Part shown: positions 42,174 to 51,889 of the stretch, piece after piece | How the letters are laid out: the number at the start of each line of letters is the position of its first letter | Position numbering within the stretch: position 1 is the first letter of the stretch | Assembly: GCF_016899855.1 (NCBI RefSeq) | Contig: NZ_JACJJG010000001.1 | Coordinates: forward strand, 100,256 to 164,255 | Source of the DNA: Marseilla massiliensis | GTDB lineage: Bacteria > Bacteroidota > Bacteroidia > Bacteroidales > Bacteroidaceae | Length of the DNA: 64,000 bases | Direction of reading: 5' to 3' | Notes under the pieces: model-generated | Database searches by the model: none | What the model saw: the letters and a program-made list of their open reading frames with translations, nothing else | What the model was told of the DNA's origin: nothing | Position numbers and translations under genes: made by a program

Positions 42174-43079
42174 ATGAGCACCGACAACTTAACGCAAATA
42201 CTAACCGGTACGATTGACCGGCTGTCAAGGCAAGAGTCGTTGAAAGAACTGTTCCACCAGCACCGCGACGGCGACCCGTTACCTTCAGGCAGGGCACTAA
42301 AAGAGATTATCGAACTGGCGCGCTCAATACTCTTTCCGGGCTTTTTCGGAAATTCCACAATAAACACCAGAACCCTCAAATACCACATAGGTGTGGACAT
42401 CGAGAGGATGCACAAGCTGCTGACCGACCAGATCCTGGCCGGGCTATGCTTCATGGACAACGAATGTCCGCAAGCCGACTGCCCTCCGCTATACCGCAGG
42501 CCGCAGGCCGAAGAGATAGCGGCCAGGCTCATTGAGCGCATGCCCTACATACGCGACATTCTCGCAACGGACGTTGAGGCCGCCTACAACGGTGACCCCG
42601 CCGCCGAAAGCAGAAGCGAGATAATAGCCTGCTATCCGGTAATACGGGCTCTGGTAAACTACCGCCTTGCACACGAGCTGGTGCTGCTCGGCGTGCCGCT
42701 AATACCGCGTATCATAACGGAAATGGCCCACTCGGAGACAGGAATAGACATACACCCCGCAGCACAGATAGGCCACCACTTTACCATTGACCACGGCACG
42801 GGCGTAGTAATTGGCGCGACCTGCATTATCGGGAACAACGTCAAGCTATACCAGGGCGTCACCCTGGGCGCCAAGAGCTTCCCGCTTGACGACAACGGGA
42901 ACCCTATCAAGGGCATACCCCGCCACCCGATACTCGAAGACGACGTGATAGTGTACTCCAACGCGACTATCCTCGGGCGCATAACAATAGGCAAAGGATG
43001 TGTTGTAGGGGCGAACATCTGGGTTACGGAAGACATGGAACCGATGACGAAAAAAGTAAAACGTAACGTAAAAGAATAA
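42174..43079 (+). CDS. cysE: Serine O-acetyltransferase
   Basis: Start chosen at MSTDNLTQIL, 24 bp after the promoter; an ATT-region start nine codons earlier would overlap the -7 element. The 301-residue protein has the helical N-terminal domain and a left-handed beta-helix of hexapeptide repeats (GIDIHPAAQIGHHFTIDHGTGVVIGATCIIGNNVKLYQGVTLG), including the catalytic Asp-His pair in DHGTG/GHHF. It makes O-acetylserine for cysteine synthesis. The tail (KKVKRNVKE) lacks the terminal isoleucine that binds cysteine synthase in enterics. Confidence 0.9.
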   Translation: MSTDNLTQILTGTIDRLSRQESLKELFHQHRDGDPLPSGRALKEIIELARSILFPGFFGNSTINTRTLKYHIGVDIERMHKLLTDQILAGLCFMDNECPQADCPPLYRRPQAEEIAARLIERMPYIRDILATDVEAAYNGDPAAESRSEIIACYPVIRALVNYRLAHELVLLGVPLIPRIITEMAHSETGIDIHPAAQIGHHFTIDHGTGVVIGATCIIGNNVKLYQGVTLGAKSFPLDDNGNPIKGIPRHPILEDDVIVYSNATILGRITIGKGCVVGANIWVTEDMEPMTKKVKRNVKE

Positions 43080-43229
43080 GGAGACAAGCCGTAACAGGGC
43101 GGCCCGCGCACACGCGACAGACAAAAAAGGGACTAAGAACGCTTACGACAAACGGCAGTACATACACCCACATACACATTTACCGTAATTCTCCAATACT
43201 AAAAAAACGAATAATCACAAAATAAAATA

Positions 43230-44696
43230 ATGGAACAAGAATTTGAACTCATCGCCAAGACATTTATGGGTCTGGAGCCCGTCTTGGCCCAAGAGCTAAC
43301 TCAACTGGGCGCAAACAACGTACAAATAGGACGACGGATGGTGTCGTTCACGGGCAACAAGGAAATGATGTATCGCGCTAACTTCCAGCTGCACACGGCA
43401 ATAAGGATAATAAAACCCATCAAACACTTCAAGGCAAAGTCGGCCGACGACGTGTATGAAGAGGTGAAAAAGATAGACTGGAGCCAATACCTTGACTCGA
43501 AAAAAAGCTTTGCGGTCGACTCCGTGGTGTTCTCTGACGAGTTCCGGCACTCAAAATTCGTGTCTTACAAAGTAAAAGACGCCATCGTGGACCAGTTTCG
43601 CGAGAAGACAGGACAGCGTCCCAACATATCTGTGGCCAACCCTGACATACGCCTTAACATGCATATTGCCGAAGACCGTTGCACACTATCGCTCGACTCG
43701 AGCGGCGAAAGCCTGCACCGGCGCGGCTACAGGCAGGAGTCTGTCGAGGCGCCTCTCAACGAAGTGCTCGCAGCGGGCATGATTCTCATGACGGGATGGA
43801 AAGGGGATACAGACTTCATCGACCCCATGTGCGGTTCCGGCACACTGCTGATCGAGGCTGCATTAATAGCCCGCAACATGGCACCCGGAGTGTTCAGGAA
43901 AGAATACGCGTTCGAGAAATGGCCTGACTTTGACGCAGAACTCTTCGACCATATCTACAACGACGACTCACAAGAACGAGAGTTCAGCCACCACATCTAC
44001 GGCTATGACGTAGACATGGCAGCCGTACAGACTGCACGGCTTAACGCGCGCGCGGCTGGACTGACAAAAGACATAACCATAGAACAGGCCGACTTTAAAG
44101 ACTTTAAGCAACCTGCTGATAAAGCTATAATGGTTACCAACCCGCCTTATGGTGAACGTATATCCACACCAGACCTGCTCGGAACGTACCGCATGATAGG
44201 CGAAACGTTGAAACGCCAGTTCAAGAACAATGATGCATGGGTACTAAGTTACCGCGAAGAATGTTTCGACCAGATAGGCTTGAAACCATCAATCAAGATT
44301 CCGCTTTACAATGGCTCGCTTGAATGCGAGTTCCGTAAATACCAGATTTTCGAAGGAAAATTAAAGGATTTCCGCAGCGAAGGCAATATCCTCAAGACCG
44401 AGGAAGAGAAAAAGGCCATGGCCGAAAAACACCGCTTCAAGCAGAACCGTGACTTCAAGAAACGACTCGATGCAGCTGAAGAGGAAAACGAAGAGGGTGA
44501 CATCCGCACGTTCAAATTCCATAAATTCGATTTCAACAACCGTGATGAAGACCGTAGGGAACGCCGACGTGCCGACCGTGAACGCCGCTCGTTTGAAGAC
44601 CGCAAGGGTGGATATGACCGCCGCGGAAGCAAACCTTCAAGAGGAGGCAAAGACAGAAAAGACTTCGGGAAAAAAGGAAGACGTTATGAAGAATAA
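43230..44696 (+). CDS. rlmL: THUMP-domain 23S rRNA methyltransferase (RlmL-like)
   Basis: The 488-residue protein has an N-terminal ferredoxin-like/THUMP region (1-160) and a methyltransferase domain with DPMCGSGTLLIEAALIA and the catalytic NPPYGERI motif. It matches the N-terminal enzyme of RlmL, which methylates guanine 2445 of 23S rRNA; the C-terminal RlmK half is absent. The last 90 residues are a charged Arg/Asp/Gly-rich tail (DEDRRERRRADRERRSFEDRK) likely to bind RNA. Its end overlaps the next gene by 11 bases. Confidence 0.88.
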   Translation: MEQEFELIAKTFMGLEPVLAQELTQLGANNVQIGRRMVSFTGNKEMMYRANFQLHTAIRIIKPIKHFKAKSADDVYEEVKKIDWSQYLDSKKSFAVDSVVFSDEFRHSKFVSYKVKDAIVDQFREKTGQRPNISVANPDIRLNMHIAEDRCTLSLDSSGESLHRRGYRQESVEAPLNEVLAAGMILMTGWKGDTDFIDPMCGSGTLLIEAALIARNMAPGVFRKEYAFEKWPDFDAELFDHIYNDDSQEREFSHHIYGYDVDMAAVQTARLNARAAGLTKDITIEQADFKDFKQPADKAIMVTNPPYGERISTPDLLGTYRMIGETLKRQFKNNDAWVLSYREECFDQIGLKPSIKIPLYNGSLECEFRKYQIFEGKLKDFRSEGNILKTEEEKKAMAEKHRFKQNRDFKKRLDAAEEENEEGDIRTFKFHKFDFNNRDEDRRERRRADRERRSFEDRKGGYDRRGSKPSRGGKDRKDFGKKGRRYEE

Positions 44697-46899
44697 AGGT
44701 TTTAAGATATTTAATCGTGGCGCCTCACTATGCGTTATGGCGCTGTTAACAATGTTATCCATCATGACCGCCAGCGCCCAGCAGAAAGAGTTTACGTTAG
44801 AAGACCTTAACTTCGGCGGAAACAACTACCACAACATGACACCCAAGAACAGGTATCTAACGTGGTGGGGCGACCAGCTTGTACGCCTTGACGTAGAGGA
44901 ATGCAGCATTGTAGACAAGAAGACAGGCAAGGAGAAGCCGCTCTTCACCGTTGACGATATCAACAAATGGGCCGGAACAACGGCCGACAGCGCCAAAATA
45001 TACCATATGTTTTACGCTTCTTTCCCCTATCCGGACAAAACATTGGTGCTTGTAAACAGGAAAGGCGAACGGCTGCTCATTGACTTCAAGGCGAAAAAAA
45101 CAGTATGGAGACAAAACACCGAAGGTGAAACTCATGAGGAGTGGAATCCTGCTTCACGTGCGGTAGCATTCGTAAAGGATGACAATCTGTACGTTACCGA
45201 CGCTGAGGGCAAGACCCGTCAATTAACCACCGACGGAAGCCACGACATAGTTTACGGACAAAGTGTACACCGCGACGAGTTCGGCATATATAAAGGTACG
45301 TTCTGGAATCCCGACGGAATGAAGCTGGCCTTTTACAGAATGGACCAGAGCATGGTTACGGATTACCCTCTCGTAAATGTCGACACGCGCATTGCAACGG
45401 AAATACCGACCAAGTATCCTATGGCGGGAGAAACCAGTCATAAGGTCACAGTAGGTGTATATGATCTGGAAACGGGCAAGACCATTTACCTGAAAGCTGG
45501 CGATCCTACCGACCGTTACTTCACAAACATCGCGTGGAGTCCAACCGGCGAACGCATATATATGATCGAACTTAACCGTGACCAAACCGACATGGAACTG
45601 GTAAGTTACGACGCAAACACAGGCGAAAAACTGTCAACCTTGTATAAAGAGCACCACGACAAATACGTTCATCCAGTCAATCCGATAACCTTCTTGCCGT
45701 GGGATGCGGACAAGTTCATACTTCAAAGTGAGAAGGATGGATATAACCACTTGTACCTGTTCAATACAAACGGCGAACAGTTGAAGCAAATCACAAGCGG
45801 CAAATGGGTTGTGCTGGACCTTATCGGATTCGCTTCAGAACCAAATGAAGTACTGATTTTGTCTACAGAAAGCAATCCGATACAAAACAACATCTACAAA
45901 GTCAACATCGAAACAGGCGAACGCACCCTGCTCGACAACGGTCGCGGATGCCACGCCGGCACATATGGCCCTGGTGGACACCGTGCCCCTGCCCTGTCAT
46001 CCACCGGCAGATATATGTATGACAGTTATTCAGAACCGGACGTTCCACGTAACATTAACATCATAGACATTGAAAAGGGCAAGAGCATTAGCTACTTCAA
46101 GGCCGAAGATCCATGGAGCGGATATAACGTCCCTGAATATTCATGCGGCACGATAAAGGCTGCCGACGGAACTACAGACTTATACTACCGTATGGTAAAA
46201 CCTGTCGGATTCAACCCTGGCAAGAAGTATCCTACCGTGGTTTATGTATACGGCGGTCCCGGCACACGCAACGTAGAGGCACGCTGGCACTACGCAAGCC
46301 GCAGTTGGGAGACGTACATGGCGCAAAAAGGTTACCTGCTGTTCATCCTCGACAACCGTGGTTCATCCGACCGCGGACGCGACTTCGAACAGGCAACGTT
46401 CCGTCATTTAGGCGTAGAAGAGATGAAAGACCAGTTAAAAGGAGTTGAATACCTGAAGTCACTTGCCTACGTTGACACGACAAGAATGGGTGTTCACGGC
46501 TGGAGCTTCGGTGGATTTATGACAACATCGCTAATGACCACTTATCCAGATGTATTCAAGGTTGGTGTTGCCGGAGGCCCTGTTATAGACTGGAAGTGGT
46601 ACGAGGTGATGTACGGCGAGCGCTATATGGACACGCCGCAGGCTAATCCGGAAGGCTACGCCGAGACAAGCCTCATCAACAAGGCAAAGAACTTAAAAGG
46701 CAAATTGCAGATTATCATTGGCACGGATGACCCGACTGTTGTACCGCAACATGCCCTCTCGTTCATAAAGAAATGCAATGAAGTAGGCACACAACCTGAC
46801 TTCTACGTATATCCTGGCGAAGGACACAATATGATGGGACACCAAAGCGTCCATCTGCACGAAAGGATTACGCAATATTTCGAGGATTACCTGAAGTAA
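44686..46899 (+). CDS. Dipeptidyl peptidase IV (S9B)
   Basis: The start at MKNKGFKIFNRG gives a 737-residue precursor with a signal peptide (ALLTMLSIMTASAQ); an in-frame start 79 codons upstream lies inside the methyltransferase gene and would bury the signal. The N-terminal part is the beta-propeller; the C-terminal hydrolase has Ser607 in GWSFGG, Asp682 in GTDDPT and His714 in GEGHNM. The enzyme removes X-Pro dipeptides from peptides in the periplasm. Confidence 0.92.
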   Translation: MKNKGFKIFNRGASLCVMALLTMLSIMTASAQQKEFTLEDLNFGGNNYHNMTPKNRYLTWWGDQLVRLDVEECSIVDKKTGKEKPLFTVDDINKWAGTTADSAKIYHMFYASFPYPDKTLVLVNRKGERLLIDFKAKKTVWRQNTEGETHEEWNPASRAVAFVKDDNLYVTDAEGKTRQLTTDGSHDIVYGQSVHRDEFGIYKGTFWNPDGMKLAFYRMDQSMVTDYPLVNVDTRIATEIPTKYPMAGETSHKVTVGVYDLETGKTIYLKAGDPTDRYFTNIAWSPTGERIYMIELNRDQTDMELVSYDANTGEKLSTLYKEHHDKYVHPVNPITFLPWDADKFILQSEKDGYNHLYLFNTNGEQLKQITSGKWVVLDLIGFASEPNEVLILSTESNPIQNNIYKVNIETGERTLLDNGRGCHAGTYGPGGHRAPALSSTGRYMYDSYSEPDVPRNINIIDIEKGKSISYFKAEDPWSGYNVPEYSCGTIKAADGTTDLYYRMVKPVGFNPGKKYPTVVYVYGGPGTRNVEARWHYASRSWETYMAQKGYLLFILDNRGSSDRGRDFEQATFRHLGVEEMKDQLKGVEYLKSLAYVDTTRMGVHGWSFGGFMTTSLMTTYPDVFKVGVAGGPVIDWKWYEVMYGERYMDTPQANPEGYAETSLINKAKNLKGKLQIIIGTDDPTVVPQHALSFIKKCNEVGTQPDFYVYPGEGHNMMGHQSVHLHERITQYFEDYLK

Positions 46900-46938
46900 G
46901 AAAAAAAATAAATAAAAAGACTACTTAGCTTTAAGATT

Positions 46939-48207
46939 ATGAAAATATTACTATTGGGAAGCGGAGGACGCGAACATGCGTTGGCATGGAAGATTGCACA
47001 GAGCCCTAAAGTGGACAAGTTATACATAGCACCTGGAAACGCAGGAACGGCGGAGGCTGGCGAAAATGTAGAAATAAAGGCTGACGATTTCGAGCGGTTA
47101 AAAGACTTTGCCGTTGCCAACGGTGTAGATATGGTCGTAGTCGGTCCCGAAGATCCACTGGTCAAAGGCATTTATGATGACTTCAAAGCTGACAAGCGTA
47201 CGACCGGAATACCCGTTATCGGGCCGTCAAAGCTCGGCGCGCAGCTTGAAGGCTCAAAAGACTTTGCCAAGGGATTCATGCAACGCCACAACATTCCGAC
47301 GGCAAAATACAAGACGTTCAACGGCAATACGCTTGACGAAGGACTGCGTTTCCTCGAAACACTGCAGCCGCCTTATGTACTTAAGGCCGACGGTCTGTGT
47401 GCAGGCAAGGGAGTGCTTATCGTACCGACTCTTGAAGAAGCTAAGAAAGAATTACGCGAAATGCTGGGTGGTATGTTCGGAAACGCATCGGCAAACGTTG
47501 TCATCGAGGAATTCCTTAGTGGCATTGAATGCTCTGTGTTCGTGCTTACAGACGGTAGGAACTACAAAATCTTGCCGGAAGCAAAGGACTATAAGCGTAT
47601 CGGCGAGCACGACACGGGGCTCAACACGGGCGGAATGGGCAGCGTAACGCCTGTACCGTTTGCCACAAAAGAGTGGATGCAGAAAGTTGAAGACCGTATA
47701 ATCCGTCCTACCGTAGAAGGACTTGCCGAAGAAGGACTCGACTACAAAGGCTTCATTTTCTTCGGACTTATCAACGTAGAGGGCGACCCGATGGTCATAG
47801 AATATAACTGCCGCATGGGCGACCCTGAGACTGAAAGCGTCATGCTGCGCCTCAAGAGTGACATTGTCGACCTGTTTGAAGGGGTTGCCAACGGCGATCT
47901 CGACAAGCGCGAAATAGAATTTGACCCGCGCGCCGCCGTCTGCGTAATGCTCGTAAGCGGAGGATACCCGGAGAAATACGCCAAGGGCTACCCCATAACC
48001 GGTATCAACGACGTTGAAGGCAGTATTGTATTCCACTCCGGCACAGCCATTAAAGACGGCCAGACTGTCACCGCCGGAGGCCGTGTCATTGCCGTTAGTT
48101 CATACGGAAAAGACAAGGACGAAGCTCTGGCCAAATCATTCAAGGAGGCACAGAAAATCAAATTCACCGATAAATACTTCCGAAGCGACATCGGAAAAGA
48201 CCTTTAG
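46939..48207 (+). CDS. purD: Phosphoribosylamine-glycine ligase
   Basis: The 422-residue ATP-grasp enzyme catalyses the second step of purine synthesis. Recognised segments are [28 protein letters not shown], the ATP-grasp loop ([14 protein letters not shown]), [12 protein letters not shown] and [12 protein letters not shown]. Length is normal. It follows the DPP IV gene by 39 bp and may share its transcript. Confidence 0.95.
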   Translation: MKILLLGSGGREHALAWKIAQSPKVDKLYIAPGNAGTAEAGENVEIKADDFERLKDFAVANGVDMVVVGPEDPLVKGIYDDFKADKRTTGIPVIGPSKLGAQLEGSKDFAKGFMQRHNIPTAKYKTFNGNTLDEGLRFLETLQPPYVLKADGLCAGKGVLIVPTLEEAKKELREMLGGMFGNASANVVIEEFLSGIECSVFVLTDGRNYKILPEAKDYKRIGEHDTGLNTGGMGSVTPVPFATKEWMQKVEDRIIRPTVEGLAEEGLDYKGFIFFGLINVEGDPMVIEYNCRMGDPETESVMLRLKSDIVDLFEGVANGDLDKREIEFDPRAAVCVMLVSGGYPEKYAKGYPITGINDVEGSIVFHSGTAIKDGQTVTAGGRVIAVSSYGKDKDEALAKSFKEAQKIKFTDKYFRSDIGKDL

Positions 48208-48208
48208 A

Positions 48209-48303
48209 AAATTAAGAATTAAGAGTTAAGAATTAAGAAAAACAGCTTTGTCGGCAATCGCGAAACTTTCTTTTCTTAATTCTTAACTCTTAATTCTTAA
48301 TTT
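48209..48303. repeat. AT-rich inverted repeat pair, copy 1
   Basis: About 30 bases around TTAAGAATTAAGAGTTAAG (48209-48240) recur inverted (48272-48303), separated by about 30 bp. It lies between purD and the next gene and can fold into a long hairpin. Other members: 56868, 57482 and 63907. Confidence 0.75.
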
Positions 48304-48312
48304 AATAAATGC

Positions 48313-49278
48313 ATGAAAAGACTACAGAACAGGATAGCAGAGAGCCGCTTCGCATTGCCGGTTACCGCCGTATATGCTTTGGCGACGTGGCTTATGTTGT
48401 GCGCCACAGGCTGCAGGGAGTACATCGAGCTTGCCATGTTTTCGGTGTCAACATACCTGATGGTCGAGCTCAACAACCGCAACGCACTGATTCGTGTGTA
48501 CAGCAGGATGGTATCGTGCGCATTTCTCGTGCTCGGCACTATGGCCGCACCGGCCATAGGCTCAATCAACGTGCTCGCCGTACAGTTATGTTTCATCGTT
48601 GCATACCTTCTGCTGTTCAGCTGTTACCAGGACAAGAGGGCGCAAGGACGCATGTTCTACGCGTTCACCTGCATAGGCATTGCCAACATAATATTCCCGC
48701 AGGCATTGTTCTTCGTGCCCGTGATGTGGATATTGACAGGCACAAACCTCATGGCATTCAGCGGGCGCAACTTCTGGGCGTCGATAATAGGGCTTACGGC
48801 ACCGTATTGGTTTCTCGCCGGATACTATGCCATAACGGGCGACTTCAATAACATTACATCACACCTGAACGTGCCGATATGGAACGTCCCGCTTGAGCAG
48901 GCGGCAAGACTGCTCGAACCGGAAGTCGCAGTACCGTTGGGCTTCATACTCCTTATGGCCGTCATTGGTACAATACATTTCCTGCGCAACAGTTATATGG
49001 ACAAGATACGAACGCGCATGATTTACGAGTTTGTCATAGTCATGACGGCATTCACCACCGTATTCATTGCCCTGCAACCGCAGTACGCAGAGATTCTTAC
49101 AGGCATACTGATGATTAACTCCGTGGTATTGGCCGCGCACTTCATCGCCCTTACCCATACAAAGGTCACCAACATTGCCTTCTGCGTGCTTGCGCTGGCG
49201 GCATTGGCAGCTACGGCCTTCAACTTTATCTGCAATTACGTACCACAGGCAAACAACCTTAGTCCATGGAGTCTCTGA
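48313..49278 (+). CDS. Unknown polytopic membrane protein
   Basis: The 321-residue protein has about eight or nine hydrophobic segments (for example VTAVYALATWLMLC, LNVLAVQLCFIVAYLLLF-like, IIGLTAPYWFLAGYYAI, FVIVMTAFTTVFIAL, VLALAALAATAFNFI). Similar proteins are common in Bacteroidales; function is unknown. Its end overlaps the next gene by 13 bases, so the two are coupled. Confidence 0.75.
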   Translation: MKRLQNRIAESRFALPVTAVYALATWLMLCATGCREYIELAMFSVSTYLMVELNNRNALIRVYSRMVSCAFLVLGTMAAPAIGSINVLAVQLCFIVAYLLLFSCYQDKRAQGRMFYAFTCIGIANIIFPQALFFVPVMWILTGTNLMAFSGRNFWASIIGLTAPYWFLAGYYAITGDFNNITSHLNVPIWNVPLEQAARLLEPEVAVPLGFILLMAVIGTIHFLRNSYMDKIRTRMIYEFVIVMTAFTTVFIALQPQYAEILTGILMINSVVLAAHFIALTHTKVTNIAFCVLALAALAATAFNFICNYVPQANNLSPWSL

Positions 49279-49718
49279 TTGAAATACTAACCGACTACGG
49301 ATACATCGGCATGTTCATATCCGCCTTTCTTGCCGGCAGTATCTTTCCTCTCAGCAGCGAACTGGTAATGCTCGGCCTCCTGGCGGCCGGACTTGACCCA
49401 TGGCAACTCGTTGCCTACGGCACCATTGGCAACACGCTCGGCAGCATGTTCAACTATTGGATTGGCTCATTGGGGCGTATCGACTGGATTGAAAAATACC
49501 TGCACGTAAAGAAAAAAGAGCTTGACCGCGCACAGCGCTTCCTCGCCGGACGCGGAGCGTGGATGGGATTCTTCGCCTTCCTGCCGGTAATCGGCGAAGG
49601 CATAACCATAGTATTGGGACTTATGCGCGCCAATGTCATACTGACAACCGTCAGCGTAACCATCGGCAAATTTGCCCGCTACGCCCTACTGGCGCTTGGC
49701 GTAGACATCTTTGTATAG
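49266..49718 (+). CDS. YqaA/DedA-family (VTT domain) membrane protein
   Basis: The 150 residues match small DedA-like proteins: GYIGMFISAFLAGSIFPLSSELVMLGLLAAG, then GNTLGSMFNYWIGSLG, and the later FFAFLPVIGEGITIVLGLMR. The glycine/proline pattern of the re-entrant loop is present. DedA proteins are linked to lipid carrier recycling and membrane homeostasis. Confidence 0.85.
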   Translation: MESLIEILTDYGYIGMFISAFLAGSIFPLSSELVMLGLLAAGLDPWQLVAYGTIGNTLGSMFNYWIGSLGRIDWIEKYLHVKKKELDRAQRFLAGRGAWMGFFAFLPVIGEGITIVLGLMRANVILTTVSVTIGKFARYALLALGVDIFV

Positions 49719-49889
49719 CGCCAGCACGTGACATGCACATCCACGTGTATTGCACAGACAGGTTAGAGTGCAACCGCAGAAAAAGCATGTAAAGTACGTA
49801 TTTTTTTGCCCGACGTCATGTTTTGTCGCCATAACGGAGTATTTTCGCTCCAAATAATAGACGATGACAAACCATAAAACGCCAACAAC

Positions 49890-50141
49890 ATGAAAAACAA
49901 GAAAAGTTCAAAAGGCCAAGCATACCTGGCCATGGAGCAACGCCGCAACGCCATGTACGCCATGCTGTCGAAACTCAACTCAAGCAGGGTTGTGCCAGGC
50001 GAAAGCGTTGAAACAGACTACAATGACTGTAACAACGACAACAACTACGGGTATTGCGAGCGGCACGACACGTCGTGGAACGACTGCTATCACGACCATG
50101 AGTACGACCACGATGACGACAGGGAGGACTATGACTATTGA
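49890..50141 (+). CDS. Small protein with Asp/His/Tyr-rich tail
   Basis: The 83-residue protein has a basic N-terminal half (MKNKKSSKGQAYLAMEQRRNAMYAML) and a C-terminal half made almost only of Asp, Asn, His, Tyr, Glu and Cys (YCERHDTSWNDCYHDHEYDH...). Such tails can bind divalent metals. No family is recognised. It stands alone, 172 bp after the DedA-like gene. Confidence 0.55.
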   Translation: MKNKKSSKGQAYLAMEQRRNAMYAMLSKLNSSRVVPGESVETDYNDCNNDNNYGYCERHDTSWNDCYHDHEYDHDDDREDYDY

Positions 50142-50169
50142 CCGCTGACGCCATCAGAGGCACGCACCA

Positions 50170-50250
50170 ATGCAAAAGGTGGCCCTTCGCATTGTAAAAG
50201 GCCGCAAAACGGAAGCTAAAAGACGGCAAACGACAATGCGAAAGGCCTTT
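50170..50250. repeat. GC-rich palindromic intergenic repeat, copy 3
   Basis: The stretch contains TTCGCATTGTAAAAGGCCG and the inverse-related ACAATGCGAAAGGCC, with AAAAGACGGC between. It fills part of 50142-50568, where I see no credible gene. Confidence 0.55.
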
Positions 50251-50568
50251 AGTCCGTATAAATCCGCCATGCGGAATAAAGAACATATAACAATATTACG
50301 CCGGCTCAGAACTGCCATAACCTGCATTATACCGAGGCTGTCGCTGTTAAACCATGCCTTCATCTCACCGTTGGCGGCGTTGCTTATAACATTTATACTG
50401 CCCCGCCTGACAGGCAGGCAGGCTTTAAACCGCCACGACAAACATCAAATAAAAGTCACGATTTACGTCGTTCCACACGGCAAAAAGGATATTTGCAAGA
50501 CCAAACTTGCGCTTGCACGAGAAACGACACAGCAAAAAGACGCATGACTGTTTCGGGCCCGACATTAC

Positions 50569-51384
50569 CTAACCGACAATATCTATCACCTCCAAATCAT
50601 CCGGAACATACACCGTTCCGTTGAAATTGCGCCGTACTTCTTCGGTATATCTGGCCTTACGCTCCAGCAGGTTAGTGTCCTCCGTATGGTAGACAACGAG
50701 ATTCTTCACGTTCAGCCGTCCGGCGCTTTTGCCTGCGTCGAGCGCCGTACTGTGGCATTTAGCGTACGGCCTGAACCGTTCGCGGTCGGCATACAGGCAG
50801 AACGCCTCGGCCATAAGCCAGTCAGCACCCTCGGCATACTTGCCCTCCGTATCGTTATAAGGTTCGTCGCCGAGGCAAACGAGGCTTACGCCACCCGGCA
50901 ATATGGCACGGAAACCAAACTGTTTCTCCTTTGTAGAATGCACGTCAAAAACCTCAACGCCGATATTCCCTACGCAAAATCCGTCGCCATCACGTAACTC
51001 ATGAAGGAATATCGTATTGCCCAGACATGCAAGATAAGGGCCGGGCAGGGTGTTACGGCATATCCAGTCGAGCACGCCCAGCACCTTGTCATGACCGTAG
51101 ACATTAAAAATCCCATCGTACAGGCCGTCAATAATACGGTGGGCAATCATCCTGACCACCCATACAGCGCCAAGAACATGGTCCGTATGTGCATGCGTCA
51201 CGAACATATCATGAATGTCATTAATGCCTACACGCGCCTTCTCCAATTGTGTCAATATGCCGTTGCCGCCGCCAGCGTCCACCAACAGCCGTGCTCCCCC
51301 TGCCTCAACGACAAAGCAGGTGTTGTAACACCGGGTGGCTGTTGCCTCACCCGTGCCGAGCATTATTATCCTACCGCTATCCAT
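50569..51384 (-). CDS. MBL-fold hydrolase (ribonuclease Z-like)
   Basis: The 271-residue protein has the metallo-beta-lactamase zinc motif HAHTDH, an upstream LLVDAGGGNG segment and later metal ligands (CLGDEPYND, YHTED). The GTGEA opening resembles ribonuclease Z and related hydrolases, but the flexible exosite arm is not evident. Substrate is unknown. Confidence 0.82.
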   Translation of the reverse strand: MDSGRIIMLGTGEATATRCYNTCFVVEAGGARLLVDAGGGNGILTQLEKARVGINDIHDMFVTHAHTDHVLGAVWVVRMIAHRIIDGLYDGIFNVYGHDKVLGVLDWICRNTLPGPYLACLGNTIFLHELRDGDGFCVGNIGVEVFDVHSTKEKQFGFRAILPGGVSLVCLGDEPYNDTEGKYAEGADWLMAEAFCLYADRERFRPYAKCHSTALDAGKSAGRLNVKNLVVYHTEDTNLLERKARYTEEVRRNFNGTVYVPDDLEVIDIVG

Positions 51385-51578
51385 CTGTCCGCAAAGGTAC
51401 TCAAAAAGGCGGAAACCAGTAAAGGCATATGACGAAAAATAGCATCATTTACGCACCGACCGGGTTACTGAACTTGCGCAAAATATCGCATAATATGTAA
51501 CCAACTGGCATACAACTGATTACGGCACAACGACGAATAATCAAAAACTTTTCTTCAACAACACATCATGCTATTTTC

Positions 51579-51668
51579 CAAAAGACGGCTTTTTGCAAGC
51601 TAAAAGGCCGTCAATCAGGCAGCAAAATACGGCCTTTCGCAACGCAATTGACGGCCTTTTACAAAAGA
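51579..51668. repeat. GC-rich palindromic intergenic repeat, copy 4
   Basis: Contains AAAAGACGGCTTTTTGC, AAAAGGCCGTCAAT, TACGGCCTTTCGC and ATTGACGGCCTTTTAC, two inverted pairs. It lies between divergent genes (51384 and 51890). Confidence 0.6.
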
Positions 51669-51805
51669 CTTGTCCAACAACCGGCAGACAGCATGCCTGC
51701 AACTAAACAGCAAACACCAATCTGCTCGGTTTCATCCATCACCCGTTTCCCATTGATTTAAGCGTTAAAATATAAAAAAACAACCGATACAAATCACAAA
51801 GTTTG

Positions 51806-51813
51806 TATCTTTG
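51806..51813 (+). promoter_or_regulatory. TAnnTTTG promoter of DUF2723 gene
   Basis: TATCTTTG followed by C lies 76 bp before the start codon. No clear -33 TTTG at the normal distance. Confidence 0.6.
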
Positions 51814-51889
51814 CAACTTGATAATAATCACGACGCTTAGATTGAGCAGGAAACAAGAGCGATTAACAATTAATATCACACATAATTGA

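Noticed and set aside
44449..44685. Upstream extension of the DPP IV reading frame
   Set aside because: It lies wholly within the methyltransferase gene and would place 79 residues before the signal peptide.
50170..50547. ORF of 125 codons
   Set aside because: Its first third is the GC-rich intergenic repeat, and the rest lacks any recognisable pattern or promoter.
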